From: CAZJHX01 sp964545715
Lineage (GTDB): Bacteria; Myxococcota_A; UBA9042; GCA-2863065
NCBI GenBank assembly: GCA_964545715.1
Contig: CAZJHX010000005.1
Location: forward strand, 1-64,000
Length of the DNA stretch: 64,000 nucleotides
Direction of reading: 5' to 3'
Below, piece after piece: positions 51,791-61,479 of this stretch. How positions within the stretch are numbered: the first letter of the stretch is position 1; every line of letters begins with the position of its first letter. The translations under genes and the position numbers were made by a program. Under the pieces are notes generated by a model, which was not told the origin of the DNA, searched no databases, and saw nothing but the letters and a program-made list of their open reading frames with translations.

Positions 51791-54700
51791 GTGAGTCCAT
51801 ACCGCTTTTCAGGTCTGGTTGTGGCGCTGTGTTTCGTGGCCTATGGCTGCGGTGACGGTGAGGCTGGCGTTGTCCCGGGCGTCATCGACGTCGCGGTTGA
51901 GGACACCGGCGCGGACACAACGATCACCGACGCAGTGGCCGTCACCGACGTGGTCGTCGACGTGGTGGACGACGAGCCTGACGCGGCGCCCGACCCGGGC
52001 CCCACCAACACCGAAGAGGTCATCGACTGCGAGCCCACGTGCGACGGCGTGGAGTGCGGCGACGACGGCTGCGGCGGCAGCTGTGGGGCGTGTCCGTCGG
52101 TGGCCCAGTGCTCGACCGGGCAGTGCGTGATCTCGTCCGAGGCGGTCGGCCCCAGCGCGTATACGCACGTCGTCGACGGCCATTACACGGGCTGGGCGCC
52201 GGACTCGGGCGCGGTGGTGTGGGAGTGGGCGGACATGCCGGCCTACCCGCTGCTGAACGGCGCGACCGCGCGGCTGGATTACGTGGCGGGGGACCTGTAC
52301 GTGCTGCTGGACTGGCCTGTGACGCAGGCGCTGGCCCAGGATCAGCGCGCGCAGTGGCTGGTGACGCTGGCCGCGGACAACACCGAGGACCAGTGGGCGG
52401 TCGTCATCGACGGCAAGGGCAACGTGGCCGTGGTGCATGGCGGTCAGATGCTGACCAAGGCGAAGGTCCCGGGGGCGACCGAATTCGGGCCGACACCGTA
52501 CGTGCCGGAGCAGGTGACACGCGCCGTGGTGGAGCTGCGCGTGACGACCAAACCCGGGCGGTTTGTGCTGAAGGCGTTTGGGCCCGACGTGACGACTGAC
52601 GCCCATCCGATCGCGCAGCCGGGGGTCCTGCAGGGCATCCTGCTGGCGCCGGGTGGGGCGACCGTTGTGCTGCAGGATCAGCTGGCGGCGGTTGCGGGCT
52701 TGAACCCGCAGGGTGTCGCGCCGGGACTGGCCGTTGCGCTGCAGGGTACGGCGTTTGGCGAGGATGCGGGCACGCTCCAGCTGGGTAGCGCGGGCGCCGA
52801 CGTGGTCTCGTGGACGCCTGACAGCGTACTGGCCACCATGGGCGCGGACGCCCAGGGTGCGGCCGTTGTGCTGACCACCCAGGACGGGCAGTTTGAGCCG
52901 GGGCCACACGCGCTGCTCGGCACCGGCTGGGCGGACAGCGCGGCAGGCGTGCAGGTCGCGGGGCGCGGGGCGTCCCAGGTCGATGGTGCCGTGGTGATCG
53001 CGCCGGGCGGGGAGTGGTCGGGCGTGGTGCCGATCATGGGCGAGCACGCGCGGTTCGGCGTGGCGTTTGACGGCGTGCATCTGCAGCTGTTAGTGGACTG
53101 GACGGCCGGGGCGGTGCTGGACGCGCCTCTGCGTGTCGTCGGCTTCGCGGGTGACGGCGCGGAGTCGTGGGACGTCTCGCTGGCGGCTGACGGCACGGTG
53201 TCCGCGACCCGAAACGGCGTGGCGTGCGACTGCGTGACGGGGGCCTGGAAAGCGGCGCCGTCTCCGTGGTTTGGCGGCGAGGATCGCGTGGTGGCGGAGC
53301 TGAGCTTCGAGCCGTCGGTGGGCCTGGCGGCCTGGCAGCTGCGGGGCCCGGTGGAGGGCGTCTCGGAGGCCGAGCCGGCGATCGTGGTGACGCGGCTGCT
53401 GGCTGGTCGCAGTCTGCTTTATGGTCCGGCGCCGGCTCCGATGCTGATCGCGGTGGTGCCCGCGATGGCGGAGGCCGGGGCGACGGTGGAGCTGGTCGGC
53501 GCCGCGCTGGGTGACGACGTCAGCGGCGCCCAGGTGATTTTTCACGAGAACTCGCCGGTCGCTGATGTGACCTGGAGCGGCCACACGGCGACGGTCGTGG
53601 TGCCGGCGGGCGCGACCTCGGGGCCCGCCCGGATCGAGCTGGCGGACGGCTCCGCGACCAACAGCGTCTTTCTTGGCGTGGCCGACGCGGACGCGGACGG
53701 CGATGAGGTGCTGGACGGCGTGGACAACTGCCCCGACCAACCCAACGCCGATCAGGCCGACCTGGACGACGACGGCTTGGGGGACGTCTGCGACTCAGAC
53801 GCTGACGGTGACGGCATCGCGGCGCCGACCGACCAGCTGCCGCTGGATCCCGAGCAGACAAAGGACGGCGACGGCGACGGCGTGGCGGACTCGCTGGACA
53901 ACTGTCCCGAGGCGCAGAACGCGGACCAGAGCGACATTGACGAGGACACTGTGGGCGACGCTTGCGATGACGACATCGACGATGACGGTGTGGAGAACGA
54001 CGAGGACGCCTTCCCGGCCGACGCGGGCGAGGACAAGGACACCGATAACGACGGGACCGGCGACAACGCCGACGCCTTCCCGGTCAACCCAAACGAGCAA
54101 AAGGACACCGACAAGGACGGCACCGGCGACAACAGCGACGCCTTCCCCGACGACCCGACCGAGGACACCGACACCGACAACGACGGCGCCGGCGACAACG
54201 CGGACGTCTTTCCGTTGGACCCCAAGGAGAGCGCGGACGCAGATGGGGACGGGACCGGCGACAACGCGGACTGCGACGACGACAACCCGGCCATCAACGC
54301 CGTGGCGGCGGAGGCGTGTGACGGCATCGACAACGACTGCGACGGCCTGACGGACAAGTCGGCTGACGACAGCGCCCTGGCGATCCTCTGCTACACCGGG
54401 CCGCCCGGGACCCAGGGCAAAGGCGCCTGCGCAGCGGGGCTGGCGCTGTGCCAGGACGGAGCTTGGGGCGCGTGCTCGGCTGAGGTGACGCCTACGGACG
54501 AGGTGTGCGACGGCGTCGACAACGACTGCAACGGCGTGGCGGACGACGGCGACGACGGGCTGGCGCTCACTGAGTCCTGTTATACCGGTGCTCCGGGTAC
54601 GCTGGACGTCGGGCTTTGCGCCGCGGGCAGTCGCGCCTGCGCGGAGGGCGTCTTTGGGGAGTGCACCGCACAGACGCTGCCGGTGGACGAGGCGTGCGAC

Positions 54701-57535
54701 GGCAAGGACAACGACTGCGACGGCACGCCGGACGACGGCTGCGACGACGACGAGGACGGCTGGTGCGACGCCGACCTGGCCTACACCCCCGGCGAGTGGT
54801 GCCCCAACGGTGGCGGCGACACCGATGACGAGAAGCCCACGGTCTTCCCGGACTCGCCCGAGCTGTGCGGCAACGGGCTGGACGACGACGGCGATGGGCA
54901 GGTCGACGAGGCGGGTGCGCAGGGCTGCAAGGTCTACTTCATCGACGCGGACACGGACGGCGCCGGCGGGGAGGACTTTGCCTGCCTGTGCGCAAAGACG
55001 GGCGCATACACGGCTGCGGCCGCTGACGACTGCGACGACGACAACGCGCTGGCGCGACCGGGGCTCTTGGAGAGCTGCAACGGCTTTGACGACAACTGCG
55101 ACGACGTGGTGGACGGTCCGGGCGCGATCGGCTGCACCACGTTCTTTGCGGACACCGACTCGGACGGCTGGGGCGACGGTAGCGACTCCAAGTGTCTGTG
55201 TGCGGCCGAGGGGGCGTACACCAGCAAATTCGCCGGCGACTGTGCGCTGGACGATGCGGCGGTCCACCCGGGCGCGGCCGAGGTGTGCGACACGATAGAC
55301 AACGACTGCAACGGCTTTGTCGACATGCTGCCCGGCGGCATCGTGCTGGTGAAGACCTGCTACACCGGGCCGGACGGCACCGATCTGGTCGGCGCCTGTC
55401 ATGGCGGCATCCAGGTGTGCTCGGTGGGCGAGTGGTCGGGCTGCATCGGTGAGGCGACTCCGATCGCGGAGGACTGCAACCTGACCGACGACAACTGCAA
55501 CGGCGAGGTCGATGAGGCGCTGACCGAGGCGTGTTATCCGTTTGGCTACAGCGGGCAGGAGGCGTTCTGGACGGTCTCGCCGTGCGCGGCGGGGGCCAAG
55601 TCGTGCGTGGACGGGGCCTGGACGGGCTGCGCCGGTGCGGTGACGCCGGGCCCCGAGATCTGCAAAGACGAGCTGGACAACGACTGTGACGAGACGACCG
55701 ACGAGCCGGGCGCGTGCGCGTCCTCCTGCGAGGGAGACACCTGCGACTACTGCGTTGGCGCAGGCTGCCCCGAGGGCTTTGGCGACGGCAAGGGGATCAG
55801 CGTGGACGAGTCGGGCAACCTGATCTTGGACGTGACCGGCAGCACGGTCGACCTGCCGTTCATGTGGGTGGCCAACAACACGGACCGCACGATCTCCAAG
55901 ATCGACACGGTCACGGGCGACGAGGTGGCGCGCTACAACGTGGGGCCGGACTGTGTGGAGCCGTCGCGTACGGCGCTGGACGAGTTTGGCCTGGTCTGGG
56001 TCGGCTGTCGCAACACCAACAATCTGGTGCTGATCGCCAACGACAAGTCGCAGTGCATCGACAAGAACAAGAACGGGATCATCGACACGTCCAGCGTCTC
56101 GTACGACGGCGCGGGCAACAAGACCCTGTACATGCTGCCGCACGCCGATGATGACTGCGTGCTCTTCAATGACCGGCCGGTGGTGCCCGCGGGCGCCGGG
56201 GCGGAGGTCGGGGCCAACCCGATCCCGACAGACTGCGTGGTCGGCATTCGCGCCGTGGCGGTGCGCAAGGGCAACAGCGTGCTGTTCGGCGGTCGCGCCG
56301 GCTGCCGCGACGGCCACATCTGGGAGGGCGTGTACGAGTATCACGCGGCGCTGCCTCTGATCAGCGGCGTGAACCCGCGCGTAAAGCTGGTTAACCACTG
56401 GTTTACGCCCAGCCTGACGCACACGGACTGGAACGGCGAGACCTGCGCCTTCCCGTACTCCAACAGCGTCGCGCGCTCGTATGGTTACGCCATCGACAAG
56501 GCGGGCAAGCTGTGGGCGTCGTCGCTGGAGAGCGAGGTGCTGATCTGGGTCGACCTGGAGAAGCGGACGTCCTGCTCGTTCAGCGTGCCGACGCCGTACG
56601 GCATCTCGATCGACTACGCGGGCCGGATCTGGCTGGGAAGCTGGGCAGACGACGCGCCGATCGCACACGTCTTCATCCCCGAGACCAAGAAGATGTTCCA
56701 AGTCACGCAAAACACGGCCGGCGAGACTTGGAACGCCGGGACCAACATGGGCACGAATCAGCGCACGCGCGGGGTCGTCGCGTCGGCGGATGACTCCGAT
56801 CCGCACGCTTATCTGGCGCTGTCCAGCGACGCGGCGGGCGCGGTGCGGGTCAAGGTGACCAACGAGGATCCGGACGCCTTCGACGCACGAGTAGACGGTG
56901 TGCTGCGTACCGACGGCAACGGTGTGTGCGCCGAGAACGGTCTGGCCAGCGGTATCGGTCTCGACGGCGCCGGCGACCTGTGGCTGATCCACATGAACAA
57001 GTGCGGTGTCAGCCAGTTTGACGGCAAGACCTACGACTCCGCGGTGGCGCTGCAGATCGACCCCAAGAGCTTCACGGGCTGGGCCTATCCGACGAACGCC
57101 GAGCAGGTGAAGACGTACGTCAAGGGCATCATGGGCACCGGCAGCGCCACGTACACGTACAGCGACTTCATGGGTTATCAGTTTGCGACCCTGGTCGATC
57201 CGACCGGCTCGCTGGTCCAGCGCTTTGCCGGCTGGGGCTCGCCCGACGCCAAGTACACGACCTCGTGGCTGTCGATGAGCGCCGTCCTGGTCGACGCCTC
57301 CGCGGATCCCCCGCTGCAGCTCGCTTATCGCGTGGGCAAGACCGAGGCGGGGACCACGCTCAAGGACTTCAGCGCCGCGCTGCCGGTCACGTGTGAGGAC
57401 TTGGTGTGCACCGCGCTGATTCCCGAGAGCCTGGGCACCTTCATCGACGTGAAGCTGACGCTGAAGACCGACTCCGAGGGAGCGTCCGTGGTGATCGAGA
57501 GCCTGGGCGCAAAGGGCCAGCGGGTCACGCCCTGA
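51791..57535 (+). CDS. 1914-aa mosaic lipoprotein: Cys unit, IPT, thrombospondin-3, MopE and NHL-like propeller
   Basis: GTG 51791 has GGAGGG 9 nt upstream (GTG 51782 overlaps that site); lipobox V-A-Y-G-C. Order: one Cys unit identical in pattern to those of the upstream giant (C-x3-C-D-G-V-E-C-G-D-D-G-C-G-G), beta-rich domains (about 130-550), an IPT/TIG-like domain (~555-640), thrombospondin type-3 Ca-binding repeats (~640-830; D-x-D-x-D-G and D-N-C-P-x), MopE-type C-D-G-x-D-N-D-C-D-G repeats (~835-1320), then a C-terminal NHL/SMP-30-like propeller (from M-W-V-A-N-N-T-D-R-T-I-S-K-I-D). It follows the 3771-aa gene by ~75 bp on the same strand. It is probably a Ca-stabilised surface protein with a binding propeller at its tip. 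Confidence 0.85.
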   Translation: MSPYRFSGLVVALCFVAYGCGDGEAGVVPGVIDVAVEDTGADTTITDAVAVTDVVVDVVDDEPDAAPDPGPTNTEEVIDCEPTCDGVECGDDGCGGSCGACPSVAQCSTGQCVISSEAVGPSAYTHVVDGHYTGWAPDSGAVVWEWADMPAYPLLNGATARLDYVAGDLYVLLDWPVTQALAQDQRAQWLVTLAADNTEDQWAVVIDGKGNVAVVHGGQMLTKAKVPGATEFGPTPYVPEQVTRAVVELRVTTKPGRFVLKAFGPDVTTDAHPIAQPGVLQGILLAPGGATVVLQDQLAAVAGLNPQGVAPGLAVALQGTAFGEDAGTLQLGSAGADVVSWTPDSVLATMGADAQGAAVVLTTQDGQFEPGPHALLGTGWADSAAGVQVAGRGASQVDGAVVIAPGGEWSGVVPIMGEHARFGVAFDGVHLQLLVDWTAGAVLDAPLRVVGFAGDGAESWDVSLAADGTVSATRNGVACDCVTGAWKAAPSPWFGGEDRVVAELSFEPSVGLAAWQLRGPVEGVSEAEPAIVVTRLLAGRSLLYGPAPAPMLIAVVPAMAEAGATVELVGAALGDDVSGAQVIFHENSPVADVTWSGHTATVVVPAGATSGPARIELADGSATNSVFLGVADADADGDEVLDGVDNCPDQPNADQADLDDDGLGDVCDSDADGDGIAAPTDQLPLDPEQTKDGDGDGVADSLDNCPEAQNADQSDIDEDTVGDACDDDIDDDGVENDEDAFPADAGEDKDTDNDGTGDNADAFPVNPNEQKDTDKDGTGDNSDAFPDDPTEDTDTDNDGAGDNADVFPLDPKESADADGDGTGDNADCDDDNPAINAVAAEACDGIDNDCDGLTDKSADDSALAILCYTGPPGTQGKGACAAGLALCQDGAWGACSAEVTPTDEVCDGVDNDCNGVADDGDDGLALTESCYTGAPGTLDVGLCAAGSRACAEGVFGECTAQTLPVDEACDGKDNDCDGTPDDGCDDDEDGWCDADLAYTPGEWCPNGGGDTDDEKPTVFPDSPELCGNGLDDDGDGQVDEAGAQGCKVYFIDADTDGAGGEDFACLCAKTGAYTAAAADDCDDDNALARPGLLESCNGFDDNCDDVVDGPGAIGCTTFFADTDSDGWGDGSDSKCLCAAEGAYTSKFAGDCALDDAAVHPGAAEVCDTIDNDCNGFVDMLPGGIVLVKTCYTGPDGTDLVGACHGGIQVCSVGEWSGCIGEATPIAEDCNLTDDNCNGEVDEALTEACYPFGYSGQEAFWTVSPCAAGAKSCVDGAWTGCAGAVTPGPEICKDELDNDCDETTDEPGACASSCEGDTCDYCVGAGCPEGFGDGKGISVDESGNLILDVTGSTVDLPFMWVANNTDRTISKIDTVTGDEVARYNVGPDCVEPSRTALDEFGLVWVGCRNTNNLVLIANDKSQCIDKNKNGIIDTSSVSYDGAGNKTLYMLPHADDDCVLFNDRPVVPAGAGAEVGANPIPTDCVVGIRAVAVRKGNSVLFGGRAGCRDGHIWEGVYEYHAALPLISGVNPRVKLVNHWFTPSLTHTDWNGETCAFPYSNSVARSYGYAIDKAGKLWASSLESEVLIWVDLEKRTSCSFSVPTPYGISIDYAGRIWLGSWADDAPIAHVFIPETKKMFQVTQNTAGETWNAGTNMGTNQRTRGVVASADDSDPHAYLALSSDAAGAVRVKVTNEDPDAFDARVDGVLRTDGNGVCAENGLASGIGLDGAGDLWLIHMNKCGVSQFDGKTYDSAVALQIDPKSFTGWAYPTNAEQVKTYVKGIMGTGSATYTYSDFMGYQFATLVDPTGSLVQRFAGWGSPDAKYTTSWLSMSAVLVDASADPPLQLAYRVGKTEAGTTLKDFSAALPVTCEDLVCTALIPESLGTFIDVKLTLKTDSEGASVVIESLGAKGQRVTP

Positions 57536-57542
57536 TCCAGGC

Positions 57543-58220
57543 TCAGCCGTGGCGCTCCTGACGCCAGGGATCGGCGTTGTTGTGGTAGCCGCGCGTCTCC
57601 CAGTAGCCGGGCGCGTCCGCGGTTGAGAAGCGGATGCCTGTGAGCCATTTGGCGCTCTTCCAGAAGTAGCGGTCGGGGATCAGCGCGCGGGCCGGAGCGC
57701 CATGTGAGCGCCTCAATGGACGCCCCTCAGCGCGATGAGCGACCAGGCAGGTCGGCTTCATGGCCTCCGACATGGGCACGTTGGCCGTGTAGTAGTGCGG
57801 GGCCTCGAAGATCACGTGTCTGGCGCTGTCGCGAACGCCTGCCATGGCGGCCAGCACCCGAATGGGTACGCCGCGCCACATGACGCCCAGCGCGGACCAC
57901 CCCGTGACGCAGTGCACGTCCAGGCGCCTGTCCACCTGCTCGAGCGCCAGCAGCTCGGCAAGCGTGAGCTCCAGCGGATTGTCGACCTCGCCGTGAACGC
58001 GCAGCAGAAACTCGGAGGCCTTGGCCGAGCCCGGGACGCCGTCCATGGGGCGCAGCCGGCTGACCGCGCGTTGGCCCGGCGGCAGCACCAGGCGACCGTC
58101 GGGCCGCAGCTCTCCGGCCACGGCGTCGGTGCGCTCGTCGTCCAGCGCCCACCACAAGCCGCCCAGCGACATCACGGCGGACCCGGCGGCGGCGTTTCTG
58201 ATGAACTCGCGGCGATCCAT
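57543..58220 (-). CDS. Tat-exported SUOX/MsrP-like molybdopterin oxidoreductase
   Basis: 225 aa from ATG 58220. The N terminus M-D-R-R-E-F-I-R-N-A-A-A carries a twin-arginine motif, so it is folded with cofactor before export. The sulfite-oxidase-fold molybdopterin domain follows: V-H-G-E-V-D-N-P-L-E-L-T, then V-H-C104-V-T-G-W-S with the Mo-coordinating Cys, then G-V-P-I-R-V-L, and the typical ending G-Y-W-E-T-R-G-Y-H-N-N-A-D-P-W. It is smaller than sulfite oxidase and lacks the dimerisation domain. Substrate unknown; MsrP relatives reduce oxidised methionines with a haem partner, but no membrane partner is evident next door. It is convergent with the mosaic lipoprotein and divergent from the YHS gene. 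Confidence 0.85.
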   Translation of the reverse strand: MDRREFIRNAAAGSAVMSLGGLWWALDDERTDAVAGELRPDGRLVLPPGQRAVSRLRPMDGVPGSAKASEFLLRVHGEVDNPLELTLAELLALEQVDRRLDVHCVTGWSALGVMWRGVPIRVLAAMAGVRDSARHVIFEAPHYYTANVPMSEAMKPTCLVAHRAEGRPLRRSHGAPARALIPDRYFWKSAKWLTGIRFSTADAPGYWETRGYHNNADPWRQERHG

Positions 58221-58323
58221 CGTTGCAGTATCCCGCGCCGGGGGCGTTGGATTCAATGGAAAAGATTACTTTGTAAATTCAGCCGTTCCTAAATGCCCCG
58301 GATGTCGGTGCCGATAAGAGGAC

Positions 58324-59760
58324 ATGGCGCACCTGCGACGAGCCTTCGGCGTGTTGACGATTCTGGCGGTCCTACTGGGCACCGAATCGGTCGCCGCGCA
58401 GGCGCCTGCACCGACCAACGCCATCTGCCCGGTCACGGGCGACGACATTCTGGTCGAGCTGAGCGCGGTCTACAAAGGGCGCACGGTCTACTTCTGCTGC
58501 GAGCATTGCCTCAATGAGTTCGAGTCAGACCCCGAGAAGTACCTGGCCGGTCTGCCGCAGTTTGCCCCCGGCTCCCCCGAGCCCCCGCCTGCGCTCCAGC
58601 AGGCCGCTATAGCGTCCGAAGAGGCCGAAGAGACCACTTTTGAGGCGGTCAGCCGGACGCTTGGCGACCTCTGGTATCTGTGGGTGTTTGGGCTTATTCT
58701 CGTGACGCTCCGACCGCATGTGGCCCGACGATCACACAAGGCGCCTGAGTCCGTGTGGGCGATGGTCTCTCGGCCCTGGGTCACGTTGGTCGTATTTGGG
58801 AATTTCGCTTTTGTATCTACAGCCTCCGCCTACTCCGACGCCGCGACAGCCATCGCCATCGACTACTGGTGGGTGCTGATGGTCGGCGCCGTCACCATCT
58901 CGATGCGGACCGGCCTGCTGACGTCGGTGATCATCGTCCAGGGCGCGGTGATCGTGGCGATGTTCATGGGGCGCGCGGACACCGCCACCCATCACGAGGC
59001 GGTGACGCAGAAGCTGACGGACCGCATCGCGCGCGACGAGCTGCGGGATCGGCTTCACTACGCCACCTATCACGACTTCGGTGACCCGCCGCGCCCGCCG
59101 CACCCGTCCTGGGGAGCCCAGCTGGACGGCACCTATTACCGGGGCAACGACGAGCGCAGTGACCGTCTTTTCAACGGCGGCAACTATCGGACCGCGACCT
59201 TCTACGTGTCTCTGCGCACCAAGGACGACGTGGCCGTCAAACACGGTGATGACGTGACCGGCAAAGAGCTGTTCGTGCGCCTGGAGATCGTCCGCGCGCC
59301 GAACACGCCCGACTTCTTCTACTCACCCGAGATGATGAACACGATCTTCGTGACTCGAAACTCCGAGCCGTTTCTGGGCGAGAGCGGTCCGGCCGAGGAC
59401 CGGATGCAGCTGACGACCGTGGAGCCGATGCAGCGCTGGGAGGCGCGGGTCTCGATCGGGGTCGCGGGCGCCGAGCCCCTCGACGGGCTGATCTATGTGC
59501 GCCAGGACCAGGAAGAGGACGGCAAGATCGTTGGCGCCAGGTTCCACTACGGCTTGATGTACGCCATGAAGTTCGACCAGGGCGTGGTCGCCGACACGTC
59601 CGATTTGTGGATGGGCACCCTGTACCGTACGCGCAAGGTCGCGCTGTGGAAGCTGCCCTACAAGGAGTGGTTCAGCGACGCTCCGATCCCCGTGCTGCCC
59701 AAGCCGCACGTCACGGACGACCCGACGCTACTGGGGATGGACGACTACACGTCGCCGTAG
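58324..59760 (+). CDS. YHS-domain membrane protein of unknown function
   Basis: 478 aa. A signal peptide (to about residue 25, A-V-A-A-Q-A) is followed by a YHS-like metal-binding domain, C-P-V-T-G-D-D-I then V-Y-F-C-C-E-H-C-L-N-E-F (residues ~35-75). Three or four hydrophobic segments lie between ~115 and 220. The C-terminal half is a beta-rich periplasmic domain that I do not recognise (Y-Y-R-G-N-D-E-R, then F-Y-V-S-L-R-T-K-D-D-V). YHS domains bind soft metals or iron-sulfur-like centres in redox and copper-handling proteins, so a role in metal handling or redox is plausible, perhaps with the divergent molybdoenzyme. The last 50 bp overlap the convergent L,D-transpeptidase gene. Confidence 0.7.
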   Translation: MAHLRRAFGVLTILAVLLGTESVAAQAPAPTNAICPVTGDDILVELSAVYKGRTVYFCCEHCLNEFESDPEKYLAGLPQFAPGSPEPPPALQQAAIASEEAEETTFEAVSRTLGDLWYLWVFGLILVTLRPHVARRSHKAPESVWAMVSRPWVTLVVFGNFAFVSTASAYSDAATAIAIDYWWVLMVGAVTISMRTGLLTSVIIVQGAVIVAMFMGRADTATHHEAVTQKLTDRIARDELRDRLHYATYHDFGDPPRPPHPSWGAQLDGTYYRGNDERSDRLFNGGNYRTATFYVSLRTKDDVAVKHGDDVTGKELFVRLEIVRAPNTPDFFYSPEMMNTIFVTRNSEPFLGESGPAEDRMQLTTVEPMQRWEARVSIGVAGAEPLDGLIYVRQDQEEDGKIVGARFHYGLMYAMKFDQGVVADTSDLWMGTLYRTRKVALWKLPYKEWFSDAPIPVLPKPHVTDDPTLLGMDDYTSP

Positions 59761-61411
59761 CGGGGAGCTTGGCCTTGAGCCGGGCCATGCGGCGCCGGCG
59801 GACCATCGATCGAAAGCGATTGACGGGGACCGCGCCCGCGAAGAACTCGGCGTCGTAGCCGTAGACGTCCTGCAAAAAGATCGGGTCCGGGGAGTCGTCG
59901 AAGGTGACGGTGTTGTACTCGATGTGGATCGGCACGGGCGTCTTCAGCGCCACCGGGCTCGGGCGCTTGCGAGCCAGCGCGATGTCCATGCCCTCGCGAT
60001 TCATGCGCAGATCCGTGACCAGCAGATGTTCGGCCAGGTCGACGGCGTCCTGCAGGCGGACGCAGCCGTGGCTGACCGCGCGCCGGCTCCAGTCGAAGAC
60101 GTACTTTTCGGGTGTGTCGTGCAGGTAGATCCCGCCGCTGTTGGGCAGGACCAGCTTGACGCGACCCAGCACGTTGCGGGGGCCGGGTAGCTGGTAGGCG
60201 CGGCGGCGGCTGTCGATGCGAAAGCCGCGGGCGGCCATGTAGCCCGGGTTCTTGCGCTCGCGCGGGAGCAGGTTCTTTCGCTTGATGCCCATCGGCACGT
60301 ACCAGATCGGGTTCAGAATGACCTCCGCGACCGTGCTGCTCATGACCGGCGTGCGATTCTTGCGGGCGCGCGGCGAGCGGCCGACTGCGGCCCGATGAGT
60401 GCGTGTGCGGGTGTCGTCTTGCCAGACCTCCAGCTCAAACTGGGGGATGTTGACGCGCAGCATGTAGGGCTGGTCGGTGACAGTCGACTCACGCCAGCGC
60501 TGCAGCGCCAGGCTCAGCTGGGCCACGCGCCGCGTCATGGGGACGGTGAGCGCCCTGAAGGTGGGATCGGTCTGCCAATCGACGCCGTGACGCAGCGTAC
60601 CCGTGGGCTTGATCTGATGGTGTCGCTGAAAGCGTGACAGCGCGGCGGCCAGCGGTGCATCGAAGACCTCGTTGGCGGGACCTGCGGCAAAACCCTGGGC
60701 CTGCAGGCGCGCTCGCAGCGCCGTGACGTGAGGTCCGCGGGAGCCCGGCGCCAGGTTGACGTTGTGCAGCCATGGCGCCACTGCGTTGCTTTTGGCCAGC
60801 CCCCGATACCGGGCCAGAGCCTCGCGCGTGCGCGCATAATGCGGATGTGCGGGCCACCAGGAGCGTATTACGTCGACGGGGGCGCTCGCGGCTTTCAGGA
60901 CATCCTCGATCAGCGCCGCCTCATACGTCAGGTGCGCGTCCGCCAGCTCCACCTTGGCAAACCCGTCGATTGGGTGGGCGATCTTGAGATGGCGAAAGTC
61001 CAGGGCGTACTGCATCACCGATTGCAGCATGGCGACCTCGAGCGCGGCGCTGCTACCGGCGGGGGTCTGCAGCGCCTTTAGCGGATACCAAGCCGGGTCG
61101 AGGCCGTGCGAGTGGATGTCCAACAGCAGCGCGCGGACCTGCCGCCCCTGTGCCGTCAGTCCTTCGGCGTCTGTGAACAGCCGTCGATAGTCCCGCGCTT
61201 CATACACCGCACGCGCCGCGCGTTGAAACCGCGTCAGCCCGCAGAGTGCGCCTTGCAACGCCCGGCCCGCATCGTCGGCCTGTCCGCGATCCAGGCGGGC
61301 CTCGGAGGCGGCTACGCGCGTCTCAACGGGAGGTGGCGCCGGGGCGACCTGATGCACGACGGGCGCGCAGCCGAGAGCCAACACCAGCAGGGTAGGGCAC
61401 AAACGGACCAC
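59711..61411 (-). CDS. YcbB-type L,D-transpeptidase lipoprotein
   Basis: 566 aa from GTG 61411; lipoprotein-type signal ending L-A-L-G-C. An N-terminal scaffold domain (about 55-240) is followed by a peptidoglycan-binding domain (L-A-P-G-S-R-G-P-H-V-T-A-L-R ... F-Q-R-H-H) and a YkuD catalytic domain from ~330, with H-D-T-P-E-K and the active-site S-H-G-C450-V-R-L. Order and length match YcbB/LdtD, which makes 3-3 peptide cross-links in the cell wall. The C-terminal ~60 residues are basic and lie in the overlap with the YHS gene. The ending may be an extension specific to this lineage. Confidence 0.88.
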   Translation of the reverse strand: MVRLCPTLLVLALGCAPVVHQVAPAPPPVETRVAASEARLDRGQADDAGRALQGALCGLTRFQRAARAVYEARDYRRLFTDAEGLTAQGRQVRALLLDIHSHGLDPAWYPLKALQTPAGSSAALEVAMLQSVMQYALDFRHLKIAHPIDGFAKVELADAHLTYEAALIEDVLKAASAPVDVIRSWWPAHPHYARTREALARYRGLAKSNAVAPWLHNVNLAPGSRGPHVTALRARLQAQGFAAGPANEVFDAPLAAALSRFQRHHQIKPTGTLRHGVDWQTDPTFRALTVPMTRRVAQLSLALQRWRESTVTDQPYMLRVNIPQFELEVWQDDTRTRTHRAAVGRSPRARKNRTPVMSSTVAEVILNPIWYVPMGIKRKNLLPRERKNPGYMAARGFRIDSRRRAYQLPGPRNVLGRVKLVLPNSGGIYLHDTPEKYVFDWSRRAVSHGCVRLQDAVDLAEHLLVTDLRMNREGMDIALARKRPSPVALKTPVPIHIEYNTVTFDDSPDPIFLQDVYGYDAEFFAGAVPVNRFRSMVRRRRMARLKAKLPATATCSRPSPVASGRP

Positions 61412-61479
61412 GGCACGAGGATAAGCCGCTGCGCCAAATCGCCAACTTTATTGAAGAAAGGGTGCTAGGTTCTCGAGCC

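Noticed and set aside
53795..56992. 1065-codon antisense frame opposite the mosaic lipoprotein
   Set aside because: Arg/Val/Ala-rich translation with no motifs; the plus strand carries the thrombospondin-3, MopE and propeller repeats.
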